In this document: in pieces, positions 49,850 through 61,991 of the stretch | Numbering within the stretch: position 1 is the stretch's first letter | How the letters are laid out: the number at the start of each line of letters is the position of its first letter | NCBI GenBank assembly: GCA_026413225.1 | Contig: CM048591.1 | Location: 5,347,001 to 5,411,000 of the forward strand | Direction of reading: 5' to 3' | Source of the DNA: Otis tarda | Taxonomy: Eukaryota; Chordata; Aves; Otidiformes; Otididae | Length of the DNA stretch: 64,000 nucleotides | The notes under the pieces: generated by a model | The model's input: only the letters and a program-made list of their open reading frames with translations | What the model was told of the DNA's origin: nothing | The model's database searches: none | Made by a program: the position numbers and the translations under genes

Positions 49850-50284
49850 AGATTTTTGTGCCTGCTTTTATTTTGTGCATAATGGCTGAGTAGAACAGAT
49901 TGTTTCCAGGGGAGTTCCATGTCATTATCAGAGCAGTGGGATGATGTGAAATAAACCATGCCAGGGAGCAATCTTTTCTCTTTAAAAAATCAGAACTCAA
50001 AAGCTTAGCGGTAGCTGTGTCAGCTGTACCTGTGTAAGAAATCAGATCTTCTCCTACTTACAGTGGAGTACATGAGTAACACCTTGAAGAAAGCTGAAGA
50101 AGTCAGACTCCGCTAACTTTCAGAACTGCAGATGAGTTGGGTCCTTGTGTTGGACAGTTTTGGCATATCTCAGAAGCCACTCAGCAATTTTCAGGATCCG
50201 TTGATCTAACCTAGATACCTCATGACTACAGTTTAGCAGCTCTTTCTTTGTCCTCACAGCTTTTTTATAAAGAAATGAAAACTA

Positions 50285-50330
50285 TACCTCCATTTTATAG
50301 GCAGAAACAGAGGCTATGGATCTAAAAATG
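50285..50330 (+). repeat. Possible MIR/L2-like core word
   Basis: cctccattttataggcagaa followed by acagaggctatgg resembles the shared MIR/L2 core. Only about 45 bp are recognisable. Confidence 0.25.
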
Positions 50331-51018
50331 GAATTTGATATAATTTACCCCACTGAGTGTCATTAACCCCATCGGAAGACAGTTAGCTTCAGTTGAACTG
50401 TTCCTCATTTACTTTAAAGCATAGATGTCCTAGCAATAGATCGGGATGAAATCTTCAGTGTTTCTTGAATGCAGGAAGAAACAGAACACCAGAAACATCA
50501 GTGCAAATTCTAAGAAAAATGAATGATGGGGTCTCGTTCATGCTGGAAGTCGCAGGGACATTACAGTCCTTTTATGTCACAAAACCATACCAGATTTTAA
50601 TATTGTAAGCCATACAAAATCAGTTCAGCTATAACATAGCTATTTTGCATTCAGATTGGTGATGATTTATGTAGTCTCTAGGGAGCATATTCCTCAGTTA
50701 AACACCGAGTTAAATTTCAGTGGCAGAAATGAATGCACAATTGATTAAATACTACAAAAGTCTAAAAAAGGCACTCTGCAGGTTCTTTGCTTCTCTTTTT
50801 TTTTTCACCGTCTTCAGATTCTTAGTTCAAGCTCTACCTCTGGTGATGAGTAGGGCACAAGGGAGGGAAGAGAAATACCTACGTTGTGGAATTTTTAAGC
50901 TAAGCACACTTGTTAGGGAAGTCATAATGAGAGAATATATATGCAAGCCAGAATATCATTTGCAGTCATTTATCAGAGCAATGAGGTGTCTGACTCCATA
51001 GCCTCCTGTTTCACTTCT

Positions 51019-51039
51019 GCAAGGCTGCACAAGCCTTGC
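51019..51039. repeat. Short GC-rich hairpin, 8-bp arms, 5-nt loop
   Basis: GCAAGGCT and AGCCTTGC flank GCACA. It stands out in AT-rich intron sequence. It is too short to be a microRNA precursor on its own. Confidence 0.7.
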
Positions 51040-54000
51040 TGGGGAAGATGGCAAGTCTGCAATCCCTGTGTAAGCTGACAAGAGCTTGTTTGAATCCCTG
51101 GCGAGCCCTTGCTTGCAGCTGCAGTCATTACCTCTTCACTAGTGAGTTGTTGTCTTTTTTTTTTTTCCCCCTCTGCTGTTTACTAAAATGTAATTACCGA
51201 GCTGTTAATTCTTTCCCTTTACCATTTATGATGCATTTGTGATAAAAGGTGAAAATTAGCTTTATTCTTTCTTGAATACCAATGAGGAGACAGGAAAAGT
51301 ATTATATGGTGCGTGATAAACCAAATGCAGTTGCGGGTTTTAGAGGTAGTTAACAATGAAGATTGCTTCAATGCCTACATTTAGGAGAAAATTACTAAAC
51401 GTGTTTATCCCTAAGAGAGAAACCATTAGCATTAATATGAAAGAAAAAGACAGTTCTCTGAGTTAGGGAGTGTAGCACTGAGGCATTTTTACTGGCATTG
51501 TGGAGAATTGATATGGTGATTTCATCCATATTTTGGGGTGAATGAAAAGCAGATATCATCTCCCAAGTGATGGACTGCATATTTTCATTACTGCATGTGA
51601 CAAACCATCTTCAGAAGAGCAGGATTAATAAAGTTAACAAAAGCACGGATGCAGCAAACTGGCAAATGTATTATCACCTGAAGGCAGGAGGGCAATTAGA
51701 GTGGGGAAACTGGGAACCTCAATGCAGAGAAGCTACTTTTGGAGGGAGGGCCTGACTGCTAGTGCAGGTTATTTAGTAGTTCCTTGGTGAGAAATAAGGG
51801 TAATTGCATGATGCTATTTTTGAAGTCCTGGGTTGTTTTGTTGGAATTTGTTCTCACTTGTCTTCTTTTCCTTATTTATTTTTCTTTACTTATTTTGTTC
51901 TGCCAGGATGATGTAGTTCAATCTTACTTTATAAGCCAGCCATGATGCAAAACAGTGTGTGAATACGGAATAACAAATGAACACAAAATGCTCTGCTGTT
52001 AGCAAATGGGGCAGTGCAATAGTGATCCATCAGTGTTCAGGGTTTGAAGGGACATCTACATCTGCCTTCTATGAGATTTAGTCCAGGTCTATGACTGTGA
52101 AACATATCAGATGTGATGGAGAAAAGTATCATAGTTGAAAAGAGAGGGGAACTCCAAATCTTTAAACCCACCTGTGGGAAATGACAAGAATTCACAAGTG
52201 ATAAAACCAGACTGTGTCCCACAATGATTTAAAGATTTCAGTAATCTAATTAACCTCGCAAACTGGTGATTTTTAGAAAGAGAGAAAATTTAGATACATG
52301 ATTTCAAAGTCTTAGACTCATCTGAATGAAGAAGAGACTATTATCCTCACGAATTAACCTGATACAGTAACTCAGATTAAGAAAGGAAAGTCTTTATTTT
52401 TAATTGATTCATTCTTTCTGTTCAGGACTTTAAAGGCTCATAAAGTCTGTCCAGTAGTCAGAGACTAAAGATATATTAACTGGTGTGAAGGAATCTATTC
52501 TTTTCATGAAAATACATTAGTCTTCAGAAAGAATAGTGAATTGAGATCTAGTGTAATACCAGGTCCTGTCTGGGATTGAAAACTTGTTTGTAGAGGGAAC
52601 AAATAGATGCCAAAGAACATAAATGTGGGGGAAGGGTAGGAGGGGGAAATTATTTTAGGAAGTCTTCAGCCAAAATTTTGCAAAAATTAGGGATGTAAGA
52701 CTACACGTGTATTTCATGTTCAGTAAAAGTGTAATCATGTTTCTTAAATTGCCAGCCATCAGTCACTCAGCTTGGACCATCTTCTTACCCATACGCAAGG
52801 TCTTGAAGCGTTCTCTGTCATTCAGTTTACTTGAGTGAGCTTATCTCCTCCACTTCCATAGTGTACACTGACCACAAGAAAACACTGGACGTGGGCAGCT
52901 AAGAAGTAATGCTGCTATTTGTCACAAAACTAGAAATCATACCTGTGTCTTCCAGCAGAGATCACCTGTCATGAATACTCTCCTTCTTCCTGCCTGTTTC
53001 CCTTTAGAGGTAAATAAATTAGCTTAAACAGGAGGAGGAGTGGCCAGATAAATAGGTACTGATTTCAACAGGGTTGATACTGTTTTTGCTGATTGTCTTC
53101 TAAATCACAGATTAATTTTGGTACATCCCAAGTTTTACTTGTACTTTCCCAGAGTTAAGAAACGACTACTGATTTTGTGCAGTGTGGGGTTCATAATATT
53201 GCCTTGGAAGGCTGTCGGATTAAGTTCAGAAATACATCAATCTGCTAGGAAGATGGACTGCATCTTTTCTGTTATCTTTGTTCTGTTTTCTTCATCGGTG
53301 ATGTGCATTTTGTCCCCAGTACAAACTCACAGAAGGAAAGGGATATTGCTATTTTATAACAGAAGCAAGGATTCCTTCCTGTAATTATAAGGCGTGAGAC
53401 ACTGACCAATCATTAATCAAGGGACTTATTATAATAATAATCCACTTCCACTGCTGTCTTATGGGTTAATTCTCATTTATATTAATTCAATTTTGAACTG
53501 CTCCTGGATCATTACTAGAACAGGCAAAAAGGGTCATGAGAAAGCAGTTTGATGTACAACCAGAACAGTGTAGAGACCTGATGCAGAAAGAATCAATCCC
53601 TGTCCTCCAGTATTTAAGCCAGAGCTCCTGCTTTTTCTTTGGTCTGTCTCTGAGCTGTTATTCAGCTCCCTTCCGTCCTCCCAGTGCTGTGGCAGATGGT
53701 TTAGGCTGGCACAGGTGGCTGAGTACCACCTGCTGCAAATTTTTCCCTATCTTTTGCTATATAACTCCTTTTCTTGTTGCTGGTTGCAAAGGATAACTGG
53801 GAACAGGAGGGAAGCAAGAAGAGAATGTGAAGTGATGCTGATAGTGCTCAGTCCTTTCTTGTTTTCTGTTGTGTCTTTGCTGGGAACTTATAGCTGGTGC
53901 ATGCTGGAACCCTGCAATCGAAGGCAGCAGATTTGGAACTTTGACTTCTGTCATAGAAAAAGTGTATCTGTTGATTATCTCTCAGTGCAACTTAACCTAT

Positions 54001-55527
54001 GCTGAAGGACTGCATTTCTCACTTCTGTGTGCTCTGAAGGAAAAGATCCTCTGTTTGCTTTAGGGACTAGATGTTACAATCTCTTGACCTTTTGAACTCC
54101 ATTGGAAATAAAACAGCCTTGTAGAAACTAAATGAAAAGTTTAAGATGAAGAAGAGGACAAACTTTATCATTGGAATGCATGAAGGATACGACTGGGCAG
54201 GGGCTATGGCTGAACTTGTGGACCTCAGAGGCTGGAACTAGTATTTAGTCTCTGTTGAGGTAGTGAGAGAGGTATGAAGGAAACTCATGCCTGGTATCTT
54301 AAACACTTTTCTGAGGATGGGTTGAATGACTCTCTGGAGCCAATGTCTCCCTCTGTCTCTCTCTAAGACTAACGTAGAATAGATGACTACCTCTTCAGAG
54401 TCAGAAATCGGATGAAACAAGTCTCATCCTTTGCTTCTAGATTAGTAGCAGTATTATGGTAGTCATAAGATATTATATCCATCCAGCTTCCTGTCTGGAT
54501 GCTTTCTCATTTGAAATGTAACTGCTGCAAGTTTCTTGCTGCTTGCTTTTACAAATAAGTTTTAAAAGGTACTTGCTTTTGGCCACTCAGCCCCTCATTC
54601 AAAAATATACTTTCCTTAGGTAAAACTACTTCAGGAGGTAAAAGGAAAGCAAAGCACACTTTATGACAAGCAGTGCCACGTGAATGATAGGTAATTGCAG
54701 TGAAGTCAGCAGTAATGTTTATGTGTGTAAGAGAATTTATTAACAGAGACATATAGAAGGGTTGCACTTTGGCTTAAAAAAAAAAAATCATATGCTGCTA
54801 AAAAGTAATCTTTGACTGTATTGGCAAAAGCTTTCCTGAGACAGAAGAAATTTTCAACTTTTTTGTAACAAAAAAAAAATAACGTGTTTTTTTTTTTAAA
54901 AAAAGTGAACAATGTATTTTCACATTTGTGTTATATGGTCTTTACTTTCGATTCTCTCACTCCTAATTTGATTTTATTTTTTTTCCCCAACTGAGTTTCT
55001 GATGTCCTTTTTGTCCATTTTACCCTTGTTTGTTCATTGTCATAGATCAACAATATCCTGGCTGTTTCCAAGAAACTACCCCCTCCACTGAAAATGTAAA
55101 AAAAATTCTTCATAATAAGAATGACCTGTGTGGTAATCAGGGAGACAGTTTTGATTAAGAACATCTGTTAGCAGATTCCCAGTTCTAAAGTCAAGCAGAA
55201 CATAAGACAAGAAGATACAGAAAGTGGCATTTCTCAAACTGTGAGGCTGGCCTCCCTGGGGAGACTCTGACCTCTTCCATACATACAAGACAAGATCGTA
55301 AAAAAAGAACAGACATCAAAATGCGTGGAGCGTGTGTGTAGTTTGAAAAACATGACACCTTTGTTTCTGAGGTGCTGCATCTTTAAATCTCTAAGCACTA
55401 CACTTCTAAGGAGTGAGGAGAACGACTCCTCTTCCAAGCATTGCACTGTGTTTACTCCTCAAACACATCACCACACAATGAAAAAGAAGGGACAGGTATG
55501 GTGACCCCCCTGCTCATTGCCTGTGTC

Positions 55528-55547
55528 TTTTTTTTTTTTTTTTTTTT
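55528..55547. repeat. T20 homopolymer, longest in the window
   Basis: Twenty consecutive T residues after a C6-containing stretch. Likely length-variable and prone to sequencing error. Confidence 0.9.
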
Positions 55548-56309
55548 CATTAGTCTTTTTTCTGTTATCCTTTTGGGGCTGACAAGGCTATCTATGAGCA
55601 ATACGTGACACAGAGATTCAGGAGAATTGGTTTCAGCTTTGAGTCCCACTGGTGTAAAATGGTGATGTGGAAGAGATTTCTGTTCTGAGTTAGATAAAAG
55701 CTTTCTCTAGCCCAGCACTGCTTCTCCAGCATTATTCAAGAGGAAATACTTAGGAAACAGTAAAGAACCAAGCTTGGCTTCAGTGAACTTCAGTGATACA
55801 CCTTCCTAGATTCTTTCAGTCAACAAGGTATGCCTGTCCTGAGCTGAATGCTAGATTCAGACTGTTAAATTTGATACCAGCTCATAAACTAATCCTTCAT
55901 AATGACCTAAGCATCTAAGTGTAGTCTATCTGACTTCATTGCCTAATGCCTTTTTTTTTCTGGAGAAGTTAAGTTACTGATTTATTTGGGAAGGATTCTA
56001 ATCTCTAATGAAAAAAAGAAAGCATACACATTCTATTCATATTTCTACAAAAACAATATGAATTTTAGAAGTAATTTAAAATATTATTCTTTACAAAAAG
56101 CTTTCTCTTGCTTATTATGAAAAGTGGGATAAAAGATGATAAATCAAGATGACAGAGAGAAAACAGAGGTTAAATATTTTCTTCTTTCTAAGTTATTATG
56201 ATAAAAGCTAATAGAAAAACCAAGCACATACCGAAGGATGAAATGTGAAAGAAGGGACAGTGCTCCAAGGATCAGATTGGAAATACTTCTTGGGCATAAA
56301 TGGATTGGG

Positions 56310-56765
56310 TTATCAAAGCCAAAATGTTGCGAGAGTTTGAACTTTTAAGCAATGTGAAAGGCAACAAGATAGGTCTCTACAGGTACACAGGTAATTAAAT
56401 GAAGGTCAGGAAAAATGTGAGGCTGCTGCTGAAATGTGTGGCCTAATGATGAGAAACATGGAAAGGAGGAACAGTTTTAGGACTTCATTATCCCAGCATT
56501 TACAGGCAAGCTGTGCTCTTCTACATTCAAGGTTCTTATGGCTTGCAGGATAGTTTGAGGAAGAGACACACTACTCCTAGTGGAGGGGATCAACAAAGAA
56601 TGATTTAGTTAAGCTGGGTGTATTCAGTTTGATAAGCAAGAAGAGATGCAGCAAAGCATGTTGAGGGAGTTGCTTTATGTCATTGTGAGGCCATTCTGTC
56701 ATCTTTAAAAAATCATGTGAGGTTCCTGACAACTGACAAAAAGGCAAATGTGGCATCTCTTTAGG
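56310..56765 (+). mobile_element. Old CR1 fragment upstream of and into the RT domain
   Basis: Several blocks in the expected CR1 order are visible. They are gaaaggcaacaagataggtc then ctacaggtac (about 56355-56387), aaaatgtgaggctgctgctg (about 56411-56430), and the ttgagggagttgctttatgt to cattgtgaggccattctgtc stretch (about 56660-56700). The last is gtgaggttcctgacaactga (about 56717-56736), followed by aaaggcaaatgt. This part lies 5' of the segments kept in the other copies. It is truncated at both ends and riddled with stops. It is clearly older than the 24181 and 28104 copies. Confidence 0.72.
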
Positions 56766-57752
56766 AGCAACATAATCACTGAGACATTTTCTTACCAGCT
56801 TTCTTCAACAACAGGTAGACATATGTAATCATATGAGAATTAGTATCAGGTCTTTTTTTCTGCATTTAATTACAAAGAAACAGAAAAGGAAAAAGTTATG
56901 TTGCCTTCTTTCAACTTTTAGAAAAGTTTTATTTTGTTTCTATCCAGCCTTGATGCTTGTTCTCAAGTGTAATATCTCTCCCCAGAAGAATGGTGATTTT
57001 GTTTCAAAAGATTTCTTACCACACTTTTCAGTTAAGTCTTAGTCATAATACACAAGAGAGTATTAGAGACTGATGTCAAGCTGCAAAGTGCTATAAGCAT
57101 GACAAATCTTCACTTTAATTCTCAGAATTTATTTCCTTTTGAGGAGGTGTGATCTCCTTCTGTCTCTTCCCTTTGGCATTTACTGACTTGGGAATGTTTC
57201 ATATTTTCCCCTTATTGAGTATCAAATGGCATCTAGTGCTATTCCTGAATAATTTAAAAAAAAAAACACTTTTAGAGCAGGAAGCAATTAAAAAAGATAT
57301 TATTGTGCCAGCTGCACAGATACACTGTTGTTTATTTTATAAGTGAACCAGGCAAAATATAAAAAACAAAACCACTGAAAAATCTGTAAAACCTTTGGGT
57401 CTATGTCCATCTATCACTGAATATCCACAAAATTGAGGTGAACTTGGATTTTAGTTCTACTTACTGCAGAGATATGTGCAAAAATATGACATATGGAATA
57501 GAACTTGAACTGAAAAATGAACAAAGAGATTTAATTACGTCTTAGTCCTTTGTCTTGTATATATAATATTGTCGTAGTTCAGCCCCGACCAGGACCAGAC
57601 TACGCAGTCTCTCTCTCACTCCCCCCACCCTCCGAGAGAATAGGGAGAAATAATATAAGGAAAAACGGCTCGAGGTTTGAGATAAGGACAGGGAGAAATC
57701 CTTAAAGTTACCGTCACGGGCAAAACAGACTCGACTTGGGGAAAACTATTCA

Positions 57753-57758
57753 TTTATT
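57753..57758 (-). terminator. LTR polyadenylation signal (AATAAA on the minus strand)
   Basis: TTTATT on the + strand reads AATAAA on the LTR sense strand, downstream of the GC-rich block and about 180 bp before the LTR 3' end. The equivalent place in copy 1 is an ATTT repeat (44044-44059) that gives several overlapping AATAAA words. Confidence 0.45.
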
Positions 57759-58513
57759 ACTACAAATAGCAGGATAATGAGAAAGAGAACAAGATAACCT
57801 CCCTCCACCCCTCCCTCTTCCCAAGCTTAACATTATCTCTACTACCTTCCCCTCCCGAGTAGCACAGGGGGGAAGAGGGAATGGAGGTCACGGTCAGTTC
57901 ATCACACGTTGTTTCACACCACTGCTTCATGGTCGGGGGAAGAACTCCTCACATTCCTCCCCTGCTCTGTTGTGGGGTCCCACCCATACACCACAGTCCT
58001 TCCTGAAACTGCTCCGGCATGGGTCATCTCTTCCACGGAGTGCAGTCCCTCCAGAACGGCTGCCCCAGCGGGCCCTCCAGGGGCCACAGCCTCCTTCAGG
58101 CATCTGCCTTCCCCGGCGTGGGGTCCTTCACGGGCTCCAAGTGGATCTCTGCTCCTCCGTGGACCTCCATGGGCTGCGTGGCTCCACCATGGTCGTCACC
58201 GCAGGCTGCAGGGGAATCTTGGCCAGGAGCTGCATTACTCCTCCCCCTCTTTCTGAACTGACCTTGGTGTCTGCAGCCATTCCTCACAACACGCTGGAAG
58301 ATGTCTCTCAGGATCTTTTTACATCTTATTCACTCCTCATCTCCTCTCCACTTCTTGCAGCCGGGCCAGACCGAGTCGGGCCCAGTCGGCCGCCTGGCGA
58401 GAGGCCAGAGGGTGAGGCCTGCAAGGCCCATGAGGCCTGCGCCTCCCCCTCTGCGCCTCTGCCCCCGCTCAGCTTCTTCACATCTTCTCTCTTTTTTTTT
58501 CTGTTTTCCCCTT

Positions 58514-58521
58514 CTTAAATA
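58514..58521 (-). promoter_or_regulatory. TATA-like box of the LTR promoter (TATTTAAG)
   Basis: On the minus strand TATTTAAG is followed by AAGGGGAAAACAG. It sits between the U3-like left part and the GC-rich transcribed part of the LTR. Transcription from it would run toward lower coordinates, toward RIT2 exon 3 on the opposite strand. Confidence 0.45.
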
Positions 58522-58700
58522 CATTATCGCAGAGGCATTATCACAGAACATTCTGCTACCAATCGGCTTGGCCTTGGCCAGCAGCAGGTCCTTCCTAGGC
58601 CTGGCCGAGTCCACTGAACAAAGGGGAGCAACTTCTAGCAGTTTCCTGCAGAAGCTACCACCTTAGGCCCCCCCTCACTAAACAAAACCACGATATTCCA

Positions 58701-58860
58701 CCCCTCGCCTCTGTGAATTACGTATTTAAGAATTCTAATTAAAATACGCACACATCAAGAGAAAAGAAAAAGAATTCCCCGCACCAAAAATCAAAATAAT
58801 ATCCTCACAACACCAACAGTGGATAGACCATACAATTTACACACAATTCACCACTTGTGC
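58701..58860 (-). mobile_element. Probable proviral internal remnant with polypurine tract
   Basis: The + strand from 58701 is cccctcgcctctg, the complement of a polypurine tract, followed by C- and A-rich sequence unlike the AT-rich intron around it. The composition fades to intron background after about 58860-58930. No retroviral protein motif is readable. The far end is uncertain. Confidence 0.45.
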
Positions 58861-61800
58861 CTTCACCACAATCAGAACATAAATTTCCCCTAATCATTTT
58901 GCTCTTTTGTCAAGTTCAATCCCTGTTTTGTCCATTACCATTTGCACACATTATTGCTAGAGTTATAGTATGTTTGTTGGAAATGATATTTATTCTTTTT
59001 CTTAGTATATGTTATTATGTTGAGGCTTTTGGTGAATAGAGACAAAAATACCTACTGTTTTTGAAATCCAAGAAAAGACTTATTTATGTTTGACCTTAGA
59101 GCTCTTGACTCTGTAATGAGCAGTTATGCCAAGGGGAAAAGGCTGAGAAATGAAAGTCAACATAAAAAAAAATAGGAATGGAAATGATTAATTGAGTTAA
59201 CAACAGAAAACCGAATACATGTCCCCAATCCAGTTTACATAGAGTAATTAATGCCTCTGAAAATGGATCACTGTAAACATGACACTAAAGTATTTTGGCT
59301 CTTTAGTCTAATACATCAGTAGCAATAACATGTCAAAATAAAAAATCACTGAAGTAAATTAATTCATATCCTTAAAGTCATAACTATGGCCAGGCATAAA
59401 CCAGAATGCGTGGATAAAGTACTCTGACTCAAGAATGGCAGTGCCTAAAAGCTGAGTTCTTTGTCCCTTTAGAATGATTCAGTGGGTAAAATTAGGAACC
59501 CAGAGTCTCCTGCCAGTCAAGGAAAGCCATAAACTATTCCTGGGGAGTGATCCTGGGAGTCCTCATGCTGCAGGAAGTCACTTACTGTGAATAACTTGAA
59601 CAAGGATATGTGACATAATTCTTTCCTAGTTTGCCATTAATGGCTATCAATGAGTCTACAAAGTTCTGAGCACTTTCTAGAGGTGGATCAACTCTCTAAG
59701 CAGAGCTCATTCTTTGTAAAAGGCTGTGCAGAATAATCATTCGGTGTTACAGTAGTTGATTTATGAAATCTCTAACTCAGGAAGACAGGTCATCTGGGAT
59801 GGGATTCAGGTTTCATAAAAAAACCATGTACTTTTAAGCGTCTATGTGGGAGCTAATGGCTGCATTTAGTTGTATAAATGTTCAGCTCATCATTATCATT
59901 AGATAACTAAAGAAATAATTATTTTTCTTGGGCAGAAGTAATCTGTAGTCCAAGCGATGACTAGCTTACCATGTCTGTAACAAGCTCTGATAGTGGTCTG
60001 CAGCTACACATAGACAGCTAACTTTGGGAGCCTTAATCAACAAGTTCAGCTCCACATAAGGTTTCCATTTTCTGCTCAGCCTGAAGGGATCTTGGCCTTG
60101 TTCAGCTCCTGCCACAAAGAAGACTACCCTACTCATCATGGTGCAGAACAGTTCTAGGTGACTGATGCAAAGAGAAGAAAATCAGGGACACAGGGGAGAG
60201 GGGTGTGGAGGAACATTTGCTCTGGCAGGAAAGCCTGGGATCTCAGGGTGAGTAAGGGACAGGGACTATGTGTCTATGTTTAGTCATTAACACTCCCTGC
60301 CCATAACTTGGGCAACTTGGGTATAGTTTCCATCTTGGCATTGATTTTTTCTTTTTTTTTTTAAATCCAGTGGCTACCTGACGCATATGACAGGCAAAGA
60401 GCTGGGAACAGAGACAAATCTCCATTCACTATCTTACCTGAATCAGTAGAGTGTAGAATCCTTTTCCTTTGACATCTTCTGTATTTTTGCCCACTGCTGC
60501 CCTACTTTTATACCTCCACTTTCAGGAGGATGGGATAGAATATGGCCTGATCGACTCTATGCTGTAGCTTGGTAGTTAATAAACTCTCCTGGGATGGCAG
60601 CAGTGATCCTTTAGACATTTTGAAATTCCGAGTAAGTCTCAAAGCAGAATCTTACCCTTAAATTGCCTATTAGCCTGCTATTTTGGAGCTTAGTCTATGA
60701 ACTTTTTCCTGTAGCAGGTGAAATAATTTGAATGATATATAAGAAAGCCCTTCGGTAAAAGATACATCATGAATAAATGATAATGGTCAACATGAAAGTC
60801 TATTCACAGGAAGTATTATCAATCAACATGAGTGACTATTGAGAGAGATTTAAGGCTGAGACTTTTAAAAGAGCATAAGAAATCAATTTCCTTTCAATTT
60901 TCAGCAAGAACAGAGGAGATTATATATATAACCTAAACTGTTTTAAAAATCTTAGCCTAAATTCTCAACTGAGTAAAAAAATATAGGACTGTATATTGCA
61001 TTCTACTGCTCATAGAAATGGTCTAATGTTGTTATGTGTATTTGTTGCTTTATCAGACCTTCCTGCATCTTAATATCTCTGGAGAACTGATTCTGTCAGG
61101 AGGGTTCTGATCCTGAGTGAGTGTTGCCATGGTATTGGGTTATTCTGAGCTATGATCAAGAAGAGCAAACAAACTTGAAAAATAAACTGATTTTAAAACA
61201 TATTCTCAAGCCACAGTGCCTGAGACTAGTTTTTGAAAACTAAATCTTGATTTTTGTACAATGTGACAGTTTTTAAGTACTTGTAGAAAACTGTATTAAT
61301 AACCAGAAGTGTTGCTGTGACAATAAATACATACATAACTAGAGGGAAATACAGGAGGAGAAAAGTGGACCAATTCTCACACTATTTAAAATTGTTCATT
61401 TAATAGTATTATCTCACACCAAACCAAAACCACCAGCTTCTCTGAAACCACTTGAAAAAGCAGAACTTTTTTTGTAGATTATATTCCTGTTTTACTATGC
61501 ACTATTCTAAAGCTGGTGAGAGTCAATGAATGTATTTTTGATATTACTGAGCTTTTAAATTGAGTGAATAATAAGCAGTTTATGCCTGTCTCCCATCACT
61601 AGATAGTAATATAGCTCTTCTTTTACACTTGTTAGTATTCATTCAATTGCAAGTCATCTATCTGTACCAAAAGTGATGCAGAAGGTTCTAGAAACACGTA
61701 AGACAGTATGTTCTGTATGCAGACGTATTGGCTAATAAGTTCATATTCTTAGAGGACAGAACTCCCTTGATGGGAAAAGGAAAAAAAAATTGATCCTAGG

Positions 61801-61991
61801 AGAAATCCTGGTGGTGTCTTATTGAGGATGATGACCTCAGAAGAATACAGAAGTTTCAGTAAGCAGTTTTTAAAACAGCAAAACACGTAATGTTAAATTA
61901 TGTAAGGAATGGGAGTTTTCAGCAAGTTAGTTATTTACAGATGGATAATTTTGTTTGCCAAATTACTGAGCATATTCTTCCTATTCTACAG

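Larger units (their letters stand above)
57570..58700 (-). mobile_element. GC-rich ERV LTR, copy 2, apparently complete
   Basis: The + strand runs from TGTCGTAGTTCAGCCCCGAC to a CA at 58699-58700, giving TG...CA ends of about 1.13 kb. Sense is inferred to be minus: a TATTTAAG box at 58514-58521, an AATAAA at 57753-57758, and a U5 with CTTATCTCAA resembling the CTTATCTTAA-type U5 of the 25020 element. Beyond 58700 the minus strand has a purine-rich stretch (AGAGGCGAGGGG) directly before the LTR start, as expected for a polypurine tract, so this would be a 3' LTR. A perfect target duplication was not found. It is antisense to RIT2. Confidence 0.78.
41265..61991 (+). other. RIT2: RIT2 intron 3 (complete, 20,727 bp, phase 0)
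   Basis: The intron is bounded by gtgagt and ttctacag. It contains two antisense copies of a GC-rich LTR (43867-44803 and 57570-58700), a likely proviral internal remnant after the second, an old CR1 fragment (about 56310-56765), a faint MIR/L2-like motif near 50285-50330 and homopolymer runs including T20 at 55528-55547. Open frames inside the LTRs are repeat-derived. The stretch 44900-56250 holds no recognisable gene or large repeat. Confidence 0.88.

Noticed and set aside
51019-51039. MicroRNA precursor.
   Set aside because: The stem is only 8 bp with a 5-nt loop and is not extended by flanking pairing.
57909-58666. Long open frames (up to 182 codons) that could pass for a proline/serine-rich protein.
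   Set aside because: Same cause: LTR sequence, no start context, no domain, and not conserved in frame with copy 1.
43867-58700. The two GC-rich LTRs as the two ends of one provirus.
   Set aside because: They are in the same orientation and 13.7 kb apart, but the DNA between them holds no gag, pol or env-like frames and contains an unrelated old CR1. Copy 1 is also truncated. Independent insertions are simpler.
57563-58802. ATAATAT at 57563-57569 and again at 58796-58802 as a target duplication of the LTR.
   Set aside because: The right copy is not preceded by CA, lies about 100 bp beyond the likely LTR end, and is a pure A/T word that recurs by chance in this DNA.
61890-61991. Alternative start for RIT2 at the in-frame ATG in intron 3.
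   Set aside because: The intronic codons do not resemble any RIT sequence and a product from there would lack the P-loop and switch I. The consensus acceptor at 61990-61991 explains the exon edge.
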